From assembly GCF_001949145.1 (NCBI RefSeq), contig NW_019091372.1, positions 284,117 to 348,116 of the forward strand: a stretch of 64,000 nucleotides of DNA, given 5' to 3'. Made by a program: the position numbers and the translations under genes. The notes beneath the pieces were generated by a model. That model worked only from the letters and a program-made list of their open reading frames with translations, was not told the origin of the DNA and did no database searches. The DNA comes from Acanthaster planci. Lineage: Eukaryota; Echinodermata; Asteroidea; Valvatida; Acanthasteridae. Positions 23,401 to 31,964 of this stretch are shown here, one piece after another; position 1 is the stretch's first letter, and each line of letters begins with the position of its first letter.

Positions 23401-25654
23401 TGCTGCATGGCCTGGGTCAGGATGGTGATCTTATGCTGCTGCTCCAGCAACTGCTGCTGCTGGCGCTGTAGCATGTCCTGCTGAAGTCGCTGCAGCTCCA
23501 TCTGCCGCTGCTGGCGTTGGATCTGCGACCGGTGCATGGCGGCTGCCTCTTGCTGCTGGGCGAGGAGCTGTTCCTTCAGGACATTCAGCTGGGAGAGGAG
23601 TTGTTCTAATCTCGCTTCTTTTTCGGCAAGGCTCTTGGGTGTGGGTGCTCCAGGCTCTGGTGCTTTCCTCAACTCCATCTCAGCCACCTGCAAAAGACAA
23701 AACACAAGCTGTCATCAACTTCTGAAACACAGATGTATCTGGTGCTTCCATTCTCACAGACAATGCTGCTGCCTGACCCAGAATGCCTGTCAAATCACAA
23801 ACAATCAAACAGCTCTTCTAGCTACATGTAAGTTGTGGAGTAAAGAAATCATTGAAATCACAGGTATTCAGTTGTGCCTGTGGTCATCATGTCATGTATG
23901 GATACATCTCACTTCATAAAGAACTTGTGACATAATGTGCCTGAATCACTGGAAGACAAGAAAAACACTTGCGATTTGATCACTCCAGCCATGTCAGACT
24001 TACTGGGCTGTAGCTTGAAGTTACACAAGTATGGAAGACATTGGCTAGCAGCCATAGCCACGTTCCCATAGATTTGATTTGATTTGGACACAGCCCTGGC
24101 ATACAATTTCTTTAGAAGGGTTTAGACTAAAGCCCTAATCTTAACCAAATCCTCTACAACATCAAACATTGCGCAAGCAGCGCTCTGTTGCTTTGTGCCA
24201 TGCGGCCAGCTGTCTCAGTAGAGGGATTTTTCTCCAAGTTCTGAAGATCACACAATTTTGGAAGGCAGTGCTCATTAAATGTTAAGAACTGAAATAGAGC
24301 TGAGCTTGCGTCTAGATCATTAAACCAATGACACAGGCAACTGTCTCTGTCTCTGAGTGATCCACACGTACTCGTACATAACCATGCAGTGTTGAGACCA
24401 GATACAAGTAGACTTAAATCTGCCAGTACATCCAAATGAGGTCTGATGCACACATTCGTTCCAACAACAGACCTTATTTGGAGGGAAATACTCTTCTCTC
24501 TTTTGACGTTTTTCCCTGATCAAGACATTTTAAGTGGACATTTTGAGCATTAAATTTGAATAAAAAATACCCACTTTTATAGCACTTTTCTAGAGCAAAG
24601 AATAGCAGAGTGTGCTGTCCACCCAACCATCTGTAAATTATCAATAGGCTTGGACAGTATTTTGGTATGATCCAAAAGTGGTGGTATTTTTCAATACCGA
24701 AAAATACCAACTTGTGGTGCATAAATACTGAAATACATGTACCAGCAATTTGGATACCATGGTATTCTTGTTGATATGTTTTGAAAATAAAGGAAAACCA
24801 CTCCATCTTTTGTGGCACAAGTCATCTAGTGTTAACCAGTATCTGCATTGTTACTTGGACATGGTAACATGAGACTTAAACAACCGCCAACCCACCAGCC
24901 AAAAAAAGCCTTTGAAAGTTTATGATCCCCCTTTCATTGTGTTTGTGGTTTTGGTGTACATGAAGCTTTTAGAGTCTGACTGGAAGTCAGTAGTACATGT
25001 AGTTGCTGGCATTCCCAGTGACTGTCAATGATTATCTCTGTTTTGTTTTGTTTTTTATGACACACACACTTAATACCCCACTTCAAAAAAATCACAATTT
25101 AAGTGAATATAGTGGTCTTTTTATCACGAATATCGCAGCAGTAGAAAACATGCAATACTGTCCAAGCCTAGTTATCCATGACTTTCCCTGGATTCAATAT
25201 GGCTGACGTTGAACGTTGCGATGTCAACAGTAAACCCTCTACTGGCAGTAGTGTTGTTTACCTCTATACTTCTCTCCACCTCAGCTGCATCCTTAAGTAG
25301 AGTATTGTTATTATCTATGTGCAGGTCACCGTCAACTCCGTTTGTCAGAGTCGGACTATGACCGTTGTCGGTTAGGCATTGTTCATCACTGTTCACATCT
25401 CCGTCCATGTGCACTGATGGGGTGCGGCTGTCCGTCTCGCCATTCATCTGAGCATGCCCATTGCTGATCTCATCACATTCCATCTGGACATCTGCCATGT
25501 CGTTCTCAACAATGTTGCTCATACCAGCACCACTCCCAGCATGGCTGCCGCTGCTGTCACCATCGCTTTGCCGATCGCTGTCCTCATCCAAGGGCTCTTG
25601 CTTTATCTGGATTCCGTCGGTGCCCATAGCTGGGCTGGATTGGCGAACTGACAT
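8118..25654 (-). CDS. SoxD: SoxD-family HMG-box transcription factor (Sox5/6/13 class), six coding exons
   Basis: Spliced minus-strand gene. Coding exons are 25262-25654 (within exon 25262-25667), 22751-23687, 12055-12245, 9974-10049, 8845-9006 and 8118-8467, all with GT donors and AG acceptors in matching phase. They total 2109 nt, a 702-residue nuclear protein. Order: acidic N-terminus (1-131), leucine-zipper/Gln coiled coil (about 147-225), PLNLS motif (346-350), Ser-rich stretch (about 354-385), a [12 protein letters not shown] segment (465-478), IVIDLTDED (513-521), HMG box (about 551-629), then a SoxD-specific extension and a short tail. SoxD proteins bind ACAAT-type sites in the minor groove, dimerise through the coiled coil and act as architectural cofactors or repressors in neural, skeletal and muscle programmes; this is family knowledge. 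Coiled-coil and HMG residues align closely with vertebrate Sox5/Sox6 as I remember them. The conserved vertebrate block between N-terminus and coiled coil was not found and may lie in an unseen exon. The start codon could be further upstream. Confidence 0.95.
8468..8844 (-). other. SoxD intron interrupting the HMG box
   Basis: A 377-bp intron with donor GTATGT and acceptor CTTGAAAAG. No element or ORF of note. Confidence 0.9.
8845..9006 (-). CDS. SoxD: SoxD exon E: N-terminal two thirds of the HMG box
   Basis: The acceptor CCCGTTTGCAG opens the exon at 9006 and the donor G|GTATGT closes it at 8845. Its 162 nt enter and leave in phase 1. It reads (S)[11 protein letters not shown] and then [20 protein letters not shown], the invariant Sox DNA-binding core, followed by [13 protein letters not shown]. 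The [15 protein letters not shown] and [13 protein letters not shown] blocks are diagnostic for SoxD. An upstream MYRDTR matches VYRDAR of Sox6 and IYRESR of Sox5. The intron after ILG falls inside the HMG box, a useful marker for comparing SoxD genes. Phe, Met and Trp of the AFMVW core provide the minor-groove wedge in Sox proteins. Confidence 0.98.
9007..9973 (-). other. SoxD intron between exons D and E
   Basis: A 967-bp intron, donor GTAAGT, acceptor TTTGCAG. It contains a 125-codon ORF on the opposite strand (9554-9931) and a 74-codon same-strand ORF (9320-9544); neither splices in frame with the neighbours or resembles a known family. Confidence 0.85.
9974..10049 (-). CDS. SoxD: SoxD exon D: short exon with SIM-like IVIDLTDED
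   Basis: A 76-nt exon between acceptor TATGTTGCAG and donor AATT|GTAAGT, phase 0 in and phase 1 out. It encodes about 25 residues beginning [18 protein letters not shown]. Sox6 has a comparable VIDLT stretch shortly before its HMG box, which supports the assignment. The hydrophobic core followed by Asp/Glu is the classic layout of a SUMO-interaction motif. Confidence 0.93.
10050..12054 (-). other. SoxD intron between exons C and D
   Basis: A 2-kb intron. It has a fragment of the C-rich dispersed repeat near 10395-10475 and a poly-T tract near 11070. No coding signal. Confidence 0.85.
10395..10475 (+). repeat. C-rich dispersed repeat, partial copy
   Basis: Carries TTAATGGCTGATGCCTGATG, a poly-C run and GAAAATCATTCTGCCGCAGC, nearly identical to the 3' part of the 17795-17985 copy. 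Confidence 0.75.
12055..12245 (-). CDS. SoxD: SoxD exon C: linker with second helical segment
   Basis: The acceptor CAACTTACAG and the donor CCG|GTAGGT bound a 191-nt exon. It starts with two bases that complete a Val codon from exon B and ends in phase 0. Residues [17 protein letters not shown] align with the Sox5 segment TEKEKTTLESLTQQL, which places the exon securely. The remainder is Ser/Asn/Gly/Asp-rich and probably disordered. The intron on its 5' side is about 10.5 kb. The vertebrate AIQEAR-type helix just before this segment was not seen, so an extra phase 1-1 exon inside that intron remains possible. Confidence 0.92.
12585..12910 (+). repeat. Direct repeat flanking the SINE
   Basis: About 68 bp at 12585-12652 (TACGTTGGGTAAGGGC onward) is repeated at 12842-12910 (TACGTTGGGTAAGAGC onward), bracketing the SINE body. 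It is too long for a target-site duplication, so it suggests a longer composite unit or tandem SINE insertions. Confidence 0.8.
12655..12840 (+). mobile_element. tRNA-derived SINE, family 1, copy 1
   Basis: An A box-like TGGTCGAGTGG and, about 45 bp on, a B box-like GGATTCGAGTCCC give the pol III promoter layout. The same sequence, from the CCCCACTGCT lead-in through ACTAGTAAGCAGGAGGTC to the TACAGTGTT end, recurs at 39715-39920. ORFs read across it are artefacts. Confidence 0.85.
14541..14790 (+). repeat. Degenerate minisatellite, unit about 17-20 bp
   Basis: Repeated CAGGTGGCC and CAATGGACAGG words over about 250 bp with variable spacing, an old diverged tandem array. ORFs across it are repeat artefacts. 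Confidence 0.8.
16020..16260. promoter_or_regulatory. Candidate conserved island in the large SoxD intron
   Basis: A GC-rich, non-repetitive patch in an A/T-rich intron, with CATAATCC and AAGGATCA (bicoid/Otx-like cores), GATTGG and GGCGCC. No coding frame with splice sites. Confidence 0.22.
17795..17985 (+). repeat. C-rich dispersed repeat, copy
   Basis: Shares a layout with 26935-27145, about 10395-10475 and 36365-36500: a poly-C run, CACTTTTT/CACATTTTGCAGG, TGGGGTGG, CTTAA(T/G)GGATC, a GCTGACGC(A/C)TGA word, a second poly-C run and (G)AAAATCATTCTGCCGCAGC. Possibly a DNA-transposon remnant; family unknown. Confidence 0.7.
22751..23687 (-). CDS. SoxD: SoxD exon B: coiled coil, Gln-rich region and CtBP-type motif
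   Basis: The acceptor TTTTGCAG precedes GTG GCT GAG ATG (phase 0) and the donor G|GTTAGT follows 22751 (phase 1). The segment [19 protein letters not shown] and the following [14 protein letters not shown] match the SoxD leucine zipper (Sox5 has TPESLAEKERQL). A Gln-rich stretch ending [13 protein letters not shown] matches the second half of that coiled coil. Leucines fall in heptads over protein residues about 151-173. PEPLNLSA at 344-351 matches the SoxD PLNLS motif that binds CtBP co-repressors in Sox6. A run of serines follows. The segment after the serine-rich part has no recognised homology. This exon mediates dimerisation and repression in family members. Confidence 0.95.
23688..25261 (-). 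other. SoxD intron between exons A and B
   Basis: A 1.57-kb intron joining in phase 0. It contains the hAT-like element at 24645-25170, which takes up a third of it. No match was seen to the conserved vertebrate SoxD block that would be expected here. Confidence 0.8.
24645..25170. mobile_element. Non-autonomous hAT-like DNA transposon
   Basis: Perfect 17-bp terminal inverted repeats: TAGGCTTGGACAGTATT at 24645-24661 and its reverse complement at 25154-25170. The flanking 8-mers ATTATCAA and GTTATCCA match at six of eight positions, consistent with a decayed 8-bp target-site duplication, the hAT signature. TIRs of the TAGGSNTGG type also fit hAT. No transposase. A perfect hairpin GGTATTTTTC...GAAAAATACC lies at 24683-24708. 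Confidence 0.8.
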
Positions 25655-25667
25655 TGCAGTCGTCTCT
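25262..25667 (-). CDS. SoxD: SoxD exon A: acidic N-terminal coding exon
   Basis: The acceptor is a pyrimidine-rich tract ending CCTCCTACAG, with the exon from 25667. The first ATG is at 25654-25652, preceded by an in-frame open GAG ACG ACT GCA, so the reading frame could continue into an upstream exon. The donor is GAG|GTAAAC after 25262, leaving phase 0. The 131 residues are rich in Asp, Glu, Ser, Gly and Asn with no folded domain visible. An IKQEP near residues 17-21 fits the SUMO consensus (hydrophobic-K-x-E). This part is not alignable with the vertebrate N-terminus beyond composition, so its assignment rests on position, phase and open frame. The acceptor continues CAGAGAGAC, so a second AG 4 bp downstream could also be used. 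Confidence 0.85.
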
Positions 25668-26934
25668 CTGTAGGAGGGGATAAAAAGGAAAAAGTACTTC
25701 ATGAGAGTGCCTCCCTGTGGACCCACTAGCTCGCACTAATTTCCAGTCTCCATTGAAGCCACTTCGCCAGTGAGACTCTCTCTACTACCGTAAGGTAAGC
25801 GACGGGCTCTGCGCATTTCCTGCAAGCTCATATGAGACCCCCTAACACCTGGTAATAGTACGTGACACAATGAAAGCTGTTCCCATTATATTTCTGTCCA
25901 AAAAAATAACCATGTTCCACTTTAGGAAACCCTGGTTTCCGTTGGGCTTCTTCTCCCTATTAAAACAATGGCACTCTGGTGGTTTTTAGCATTTCTCCTG
26001 CTTACATACCGTACTGGTGCATGCACATGTACAGACTTAGGACCAGAGGGACACCATAAAGGTTTCCACAAACGGAATGCTGATTTGTATCTTCATGTAC
26101 ATGTATGTTGCAGGAGGACCCAGCAAATTTTTCCATTCCATCACCTACAATGTACAGTAAGCAACTCCCCCTCCCCTCCTTACAGAAGCCACTCCCACTC
26201 CCTTTTTTTGTCCTCGACATCCCTTCAATAAAAACAGCATTAATTGATGAGATCGAGTTACAGGTACGGTAGTTGATTACATTAAAAGCTTTCCAAGCGA
26301 ATAAACAGGCTACACTAACCGTATCATACTGTTCATGAACTTATACACTATCTGGAACATGTGCTGGTACATAGATGTAATGGTACCCATACAAGTATCA
26401 GCGGCTGTAGCAGATCAGTGTACATGTAAGTCAAGGTACATGTGTGTTTTGCTCCAAGCGGGGCCATTGCCGAGGGGGAACCAAGGAGGCTGGGGGCCCC
26501 CCCATCAGTAAAAGGCATAAGCATGAAAAATATATTTTGTTTCTGTGATTTGGCCTTCCTACGGTAGCTGATATGAGTACTGTGGCTCCCCTTCATGCCT
26601 GAAGCTGGAGACGGTGCTGGCTGCAGGCAAATATTCACTCTAACCCTCCCAGACCCTTAAAAAACAGACAGATTTGAAGGATTTTGAAGGACTATGTGGG
26701 TAGGGGTGTTGTACAGATCAGACGCTGTTCCTTCACACGTGGGGCTTGATGCTTCTTGAATGTTAACCTCAAAACAAGGAATATACCAGGTTTCCTGTAA
26801 ATGGAGCCCAGAATTTCAGAGGATTCAGCATCAGTCCAAGGAAAAAGAAAGGGTTGAAGATTTTCAAGGCAAAATATTCAGAAAGATAAACGTACATGGT
26901 TCCCGTACGTACATGTATGTGAAGGTCACGCAGC

Positions 26935-27145
26935 ATATGCAGGGCACTGACGGCAGAGGAGGGGGCCAGTGGCTCCCCCCCCCACACTTTTTCAACTTGG
27001 GAATATCCCTCTCTCCCACTTTTTGCAGGTCCTGTGATGGGGTGGGGCTTAATGAATCCACCTTGTAACGGCAGATGCCTGACGGCCCCTAACTGCCCCC
27101 CCCCACACTTTGAAAACCACGCCACCACCGTTGATGCGGGCACTT
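26935..27145 (+). repeat. C-rich dispersed repeat, copy
   Basis: Two poly-C runs bracket CACTTTTTGCAGGTCCTG, GGGGTGGGGCTTAATGAATC and GCAGATGCCTGACGG, the same order as at 17795-17985. The long minus ORF through it (26769-27257) is a repeat artefact. Confidence 0.7.
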
Positions 27146-27479
27146 GCTTTCCAAGGTCAGTTTGAAAAATGGTCGAAAAATCTGTTTCCTCAGTCTCAAA
27201 ACTTCTCTTACCGCTGCATTTATCAATTTGACATAAGCATCCCATCTTTCTCTCCACACATCACAATGATTGTTTTGTGCTGGTGAATGATTGTGTGTCT
27301 GCGTTTCCGTCTTCCTTTTTTTGCTCTCTGTTCTTTATCAGCCCGGATGCACAAAGTTTTGCGGAACTTATTCATAGGATATACATGTACCTGCAAAACA
27401 GTGAGTCACAAACCTTGTAGTGTTAATGCTCTGATCTTGAACTACTAGGACAACCGCAACCAGAGAAAATTAGGGTACA

Positions 27480-27800
27480 TGGGAGCTCGCACGCGACGTA
27501 GCTTGGAGCGCCGGACAAATTAAGACAAAGGGGAAGGTGTTGACATGTCAGGGGGAAGCCCTCGCATCATTGTCTGCCAGGCGTTCGGACCGACGGCGCC
27601 AATTGTTCAGTCCAGGGAGGATAACACCGCTGAAACAATCCACTTTTTCTAATAGCTCCTTTCCCGTCCACCTGCGCGGCGAATAGCGATCCGCCGTGTT
27701 TAAGAGATTAACTCAATGGGGGGCAGGAAGCAGCCTACTGGAGAAGCAACTTAGCACTAGCAATATCCGACGACTAACCGACTCAGTCATGCAGCATCAA
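27480..27800. promoter_or_regulatory. Candidate cis-regulatory island upstream of SoxD exon A
   Basis: A GC-richer, high-complexity stretch about 1.8 kb upstream of exon A. It contains the palindrome TGACATGTCA (27541-27550), inverted Sox-like sites ATTGTT (27602) and AACAAT (27634), an E-box CACCTG near 27669 and ACAAATTAAGA. No ORF. Function is inferred only from site clustering. Confidence 0.3.
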
Positions 27801-28190
27801 GGAAAGATTAAAGCCGAATGAATGACAAACTGAAAGAAAGGTTGCTACTTTGAAAACGTACCTCACTGGCATGACTGGATGGATACATACATGTACACTA
27901 TGTAGTTACATATGTAGGACTCTCGTTAAAAAGTATGAAATAAAGGAGATGTGAACAATAGATGCAGTTCCAATGTTCTTCCAAATCATAATGTGGCAGC
28001 GTTTTGAAACATACATGTAGTCAAAAGTTGAATCATTTCATGCGGTCTTGCATTAGACAGATACATGTACCAAGTGTCGTGATAGCAAAAACAATCTGAT
28101 TAAACCTGAAACTGAACGGAGGATATCTGAAGCAGAATTCCAGTGGTCAACCAATACTACTAATGCACTAGTACATGTGTAAGCCACATA

Positions 28191-28590
28191 CAGTGGCCGC
28201 ACCTGTACAAAGATGCACAGTGCGGCACCTACACATGTACAGTGGCCGCACCTGTACATAGATGCACAGTGGCCGCACCTGTACACAGATGCACAGTGGC
28301 GGCACCTGTACACAGATGCACAGTGGCGGCACCTGTACACAGATGCACAGTGATGGCACCTGTGCACAGATGCACAGTGGCCGCACCTGAACACAGACGC
28401 ACAATGGCCGCACCTGTACACAGACGCACAGTGGCCGCACCTGTGCACAGATGCACAGTGGCCGCACCTGTGCACAGATGCACAGTGGCCGCACCTGTGC
28501 ACAGATGCACAGTGGCCGCACCTGTGCACAGATGCACAGTGGCCGCACCTGTGCACAGATGCACAGTGGCCGCACCTGTGCACAGATGCA
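28191..28590 (+). repeat. 27-bp minisatellite, about 15 copies
   Basis: The unit is CAGTGGCCGCACCTGTGCAC plus AGATGCA. The right half is nearly homogeneous; the left half has more variants (TACAC for TGCAC, GGCGGC for GGCCGC). Because 27 is a multiple of three and the unit lacks stops in several frames, ORFs of 128-188 codons appear on both strands; these are not genes. No spacers, so not CRISPR. Confidence 0.97.
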
Positions 28591-30100
28591 TGAGTACAAA
28601 TACATGTACATGCACACAAGTGTCATATAAATGTGCATTTGACTGATTATCTTTAGTCTCATCTCAGGAAAAAGTTAGTCTGAACAAGGTGTATCTACAA
28701 TCAGAGATTTAGAAACTAGGCACCACATCACAAGCCGAAGATACCCAATCCATGCTATATGTGCTCTCTGACCAGGGTCTAATTTCAGACAATGTTTCTG
28801 GGCAATTCTTTTGTTTTGTGATGAGGGAAAAGTTAGCCGGGGAACCAGTGCCATACCATACCGGGCAATGCAAGTTAAAGTGAGGATCATTTATCGACTA
28901 TTAATTGATTTTCCCTGGTAACCAGCGCAAAAATTGGAACCCTGGGCACCAGGCAAGTTTAACCCAAGGTCGTAGCTTAGATTTACCCCTGCATGCATGA
29001 AGTTTCAGCTAACAATTCCCTCCATGCCTCCAGGTACTTCTGCTGCAACGTTTTCTGGGCTTAGCAAATTTTCCACTCAGCAGCCATACTGGCCCCTGGC
29101 ATCTACATGAAGACCACTGGAGAAAAAAAATCTCAGGGAAAACTGTTGAGGGCAGCAAACTTTTAACATTCTTGGATTCAAACCACATGTATGCACTTAA
29201 AACTTGATTTATGATGGCACACACCTGAAGTACTTGAGAGTTCGAGACTCTTGTTGCTGGATGAGACAGGTTATCCCGGACAAGCGAGCCCCTTCCCTGT
29301 ACCGCCCCTCCTTATCCCAAAACCCCACAGGGTCAACCCCCCGCCCCCAAAAAAGAGTTAACAAGAGCCTTACCAGAGAATGTCTCCGACAGTGGACGGA
29401 TATAACAGTAATTGCGTATTTTCATTTCGATTAGCTTATATCCTGCCGAGGGGAGGTTGGCGTAGCCTCAAGGCATTATGACGTCATCTGGGGGGTATTG
29501 TTAGAGTCAAGGGCAGCTAGAATTCAGTGAGCCAAGCCGCAGGGACCAGGAGCCTATCAGTGCAACTTACACAAGACACAAAAAAAGGACGAGAATAAAG
29601 ACATTCGGTTTGTCACGTCAAGGAAATCAAGTCAGAATGGTTTATGATTCATTGCACCATACATGTATGTAACATTTGACTTACACTCTCTGCATTTATA
29701 CACAAGACACCCCTTGAACCTGACTTGTTCTCTTTAAATATCCAAACTCCCCTGGCACGATTGCTTGGGGGCATAAGCTGGATCTCTGACCCACATGAAA
29801 CATGGCACACTGACCCGTATGAAATAACGGCGTCTACAACTGAGACTCCTTAATCCTTCAAGCCAATGCAAAACCTTGGCCAGGAATCAAATGAATTCAG
29901 AGTGGGAAAGGATTAAATCGCGGGATCTGTGTCGAGCCTCATACTACAGATACTTCAGTAATTCAAATTTTATCGAATGAACTAAAGGTACGTGCAGGTG
30001 TTGTTGCTAGCAGGAACAATCATGATTCAAACAAAGAATACGGCTGGAGTGGGACAAGACCTATGACATTCAGAATGCCCTGATGGCATCCTTTATGATG

Positions 30101-30292
30101 TAAGGGCCTCGAGCTGGACCAAGAGAGGGCGCTTTCTTCTTCGCAACAGAGGCTCCTTTGGTCAGAACTGATCTTTGCTGGTTCATGAACGACTAGGAAA
30201 TGCACGTGTCATGGTTGCATCGCTACCAACACTCCTGACCAACGCGGCTCTTTTCAACTGATGAGGGGGTGCTTCCGCTCAAGGCGGATACA
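30101..30292 (-). repeat. Dispersed repeat, copy 2
   Basis: Second copy of the 3100-3298 family in the same orientation, with scattered substitutions and small indels indicating an old insertion. Landmarks are CCTCGAGCTGGACCAAGAG and GATGAGGGGGTGCTTCC. Probably a SINE sharing its 5' leader with the element at 52985-53312. Confidence 0.8.
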
Positions 30293-31883
30293 TGCACAAT
30301 GGTAGAAAATCCTCCCATCTGGCCAAATCTTCTCTCAAGAGAGCTACTCAGAAGCCATATACTGTAACTCTGTTCTCTGCATTCTAGTTGCTAATGATCA
30401 TATTCAGAGTCACAATACAAGCAGAATTCGAGATGTTGCATAATTTAAGGGTAATCTGACATATAAATTTTGTCTTTAGAGTTTGTAAATCCACCTGTGA
30501 GCGCTAAAAAACTACATGGGACTTTATTCGTTCGATTTACAGACCTATGCTATACACTGTATGTGCAATGTACATGTACAATACTCTTTGTGTACTGCAC
30601 ATGCAGTCCAATGGTGTTTGATTTACCTATGATATTGCTCGAGTTTCTAAATGTTCTACATGTATATGTCTGTCTTGACAAGCCGGCCCCCTACAAAGCA
30701 CACATCCACCATTCCCAAATGTCTCCTCGGAGTTCCAGACCTCACCACCCACGAACCTCCTAAAACAACCAGTAGCCAGTTGCCCAGGCAACAGGCTGAC
30801 CCCATTTGACCCACCAACGACCAGACCCAGGTGGCTTGGCCCGCACCCAGCACTGTCCCCTTTCCTGATACTGACAAACGAGGGCTACTCTTCCCTCCCC
30901 CGCTCCATATATTTACTCAACCCTTCCTGGACGCTGAAGCAAAGAGTAAAAATGACAAAGGATCGGAAGTTTACAGTGTGCTGTCGTCACCTTTTTACAA
31001 GGAGGCCCACATTTTGAGCACACTGAGTGTTATAAACAGAAATGCCCCTCCGTGCATGCATGTATGCACCAATGTGTCTCTACACATGAACTCTCTGTGT
31101 CCGTCACTATCACCAAGGCAAGTTGTCTCCCACAGAACTCACGGAGTGACCTGGTACTTGACAAAGGGGAGAAATTGGAATGTGTAACACAAGCTGAAAG
31201 ACTATGTTTCAAGGATTGTTAAGATGAAAATACATACATACATATATTCACATGCTTGTGACAGGGAAAAATGTCCAAACCAGCTATGAGCAACCTATGC
31301 ATGGCAATCAATCTCGAAGCTGTAGGTAACTTTTGCAGGTAGAAAGATGATGAGTCTAGGTTGATTTCACCTACCAGGTAGAGTGTACAACAGAGTATCA
31401 ATTACACGTACAGTACATGTATCTGGTACATGGACAAAAAACTAGGAATTTTACTTTGGTCTTTTCGGAGATATGCATTTTTAAAAAGGGGTGCTTAGGA
31501 AAAGTCAAAAGCTGATTTGTAAAGACCAGCAGAACCTATCATCTGTTGAAAAGAATCCAGGCAGGTTGCATCTTGGTAATACCTACCTTGTTCCTTATTT
31601 AATTTGAAAGCATCCTAGCCCTGAAGATTCAGGGTTCTGGACTATGTTACCGGAGGTATGATTTCAATGTCGGCCAAATGTAAAATAAAGTAGCAATGTC
31701 CTACCGATATGTGTACACTTCAAGGCAGGACAAGTACCCAAGAACCTTAAATGTACTGGTAAGCATGTGAGTGAGAACAAACAGGATAAAAGACAGACTT
31801 GTTATTTCACCTGTGCCATTGGAAGTTAACTTGGTTGAACAATGGTTTAATTAATAGTTACCACTTGGAGAAATCTTACTCAC

Positions 31884-31964
31884 AACATGTCGTAGCCACC
31901 TGCTTGCCTGGGTCCAAGTATCCCCCTGACAGATTGTGGGTGATTTCTGGACAATGACAGACAG
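31884..31964 (-). CDS. Candidate exon encoding the first half of a CCP/sushi module
   Basis: A strong acceptor (TTCTTTGTCCTTCCAG) and a consensus donor (T|GTGAGTAAG) bound 81 nt open in one frame, entering and leaving in phase 1. It encodes 26 residues: VCHCPEITHNLSGGYLDPGK followed by QVATTC. The CPE(I)..N....G...PG..V...C spacing fits the first half of a complement-control-protein domain, and phase 1 borders are usual for such modules. No second half (GY...C...G.W...C) was found on the same strand. It could be a nested gene, an exon relic, or chance. Confidence 0.35.

Larger units (their letters stand above)
25668..31883 (-). other. SoxD 5' intron/upstream DNA, first part
   Basis: No recognised exon. 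Contains a C-rich repeat, the 27-bp minisatellite, one dispersed repeat and the island at 27480-27800. Confidence 0.6.

Noticed and set aside
22879-23919. Plus-strand ORFs opposite SoxD exon B
   Set aside because: Shadows of the real minus-strand exon, explained by its Ser/Gln codon bias.
26769-27257. 162-codon minus ORF
   Set aside because: Runs through the C-rich dispersed repeat and its poly-C tracts.
28191-28590. CRISPR-like array
   Set aside because: Direct tandem repeats with no spacers, in an animal genome.
28053-28662. Four ORFs of 128-188 codons on both strands
   Set aside because: They exist only because the 27-bp minisatellite unit is a multiple of three without stops.
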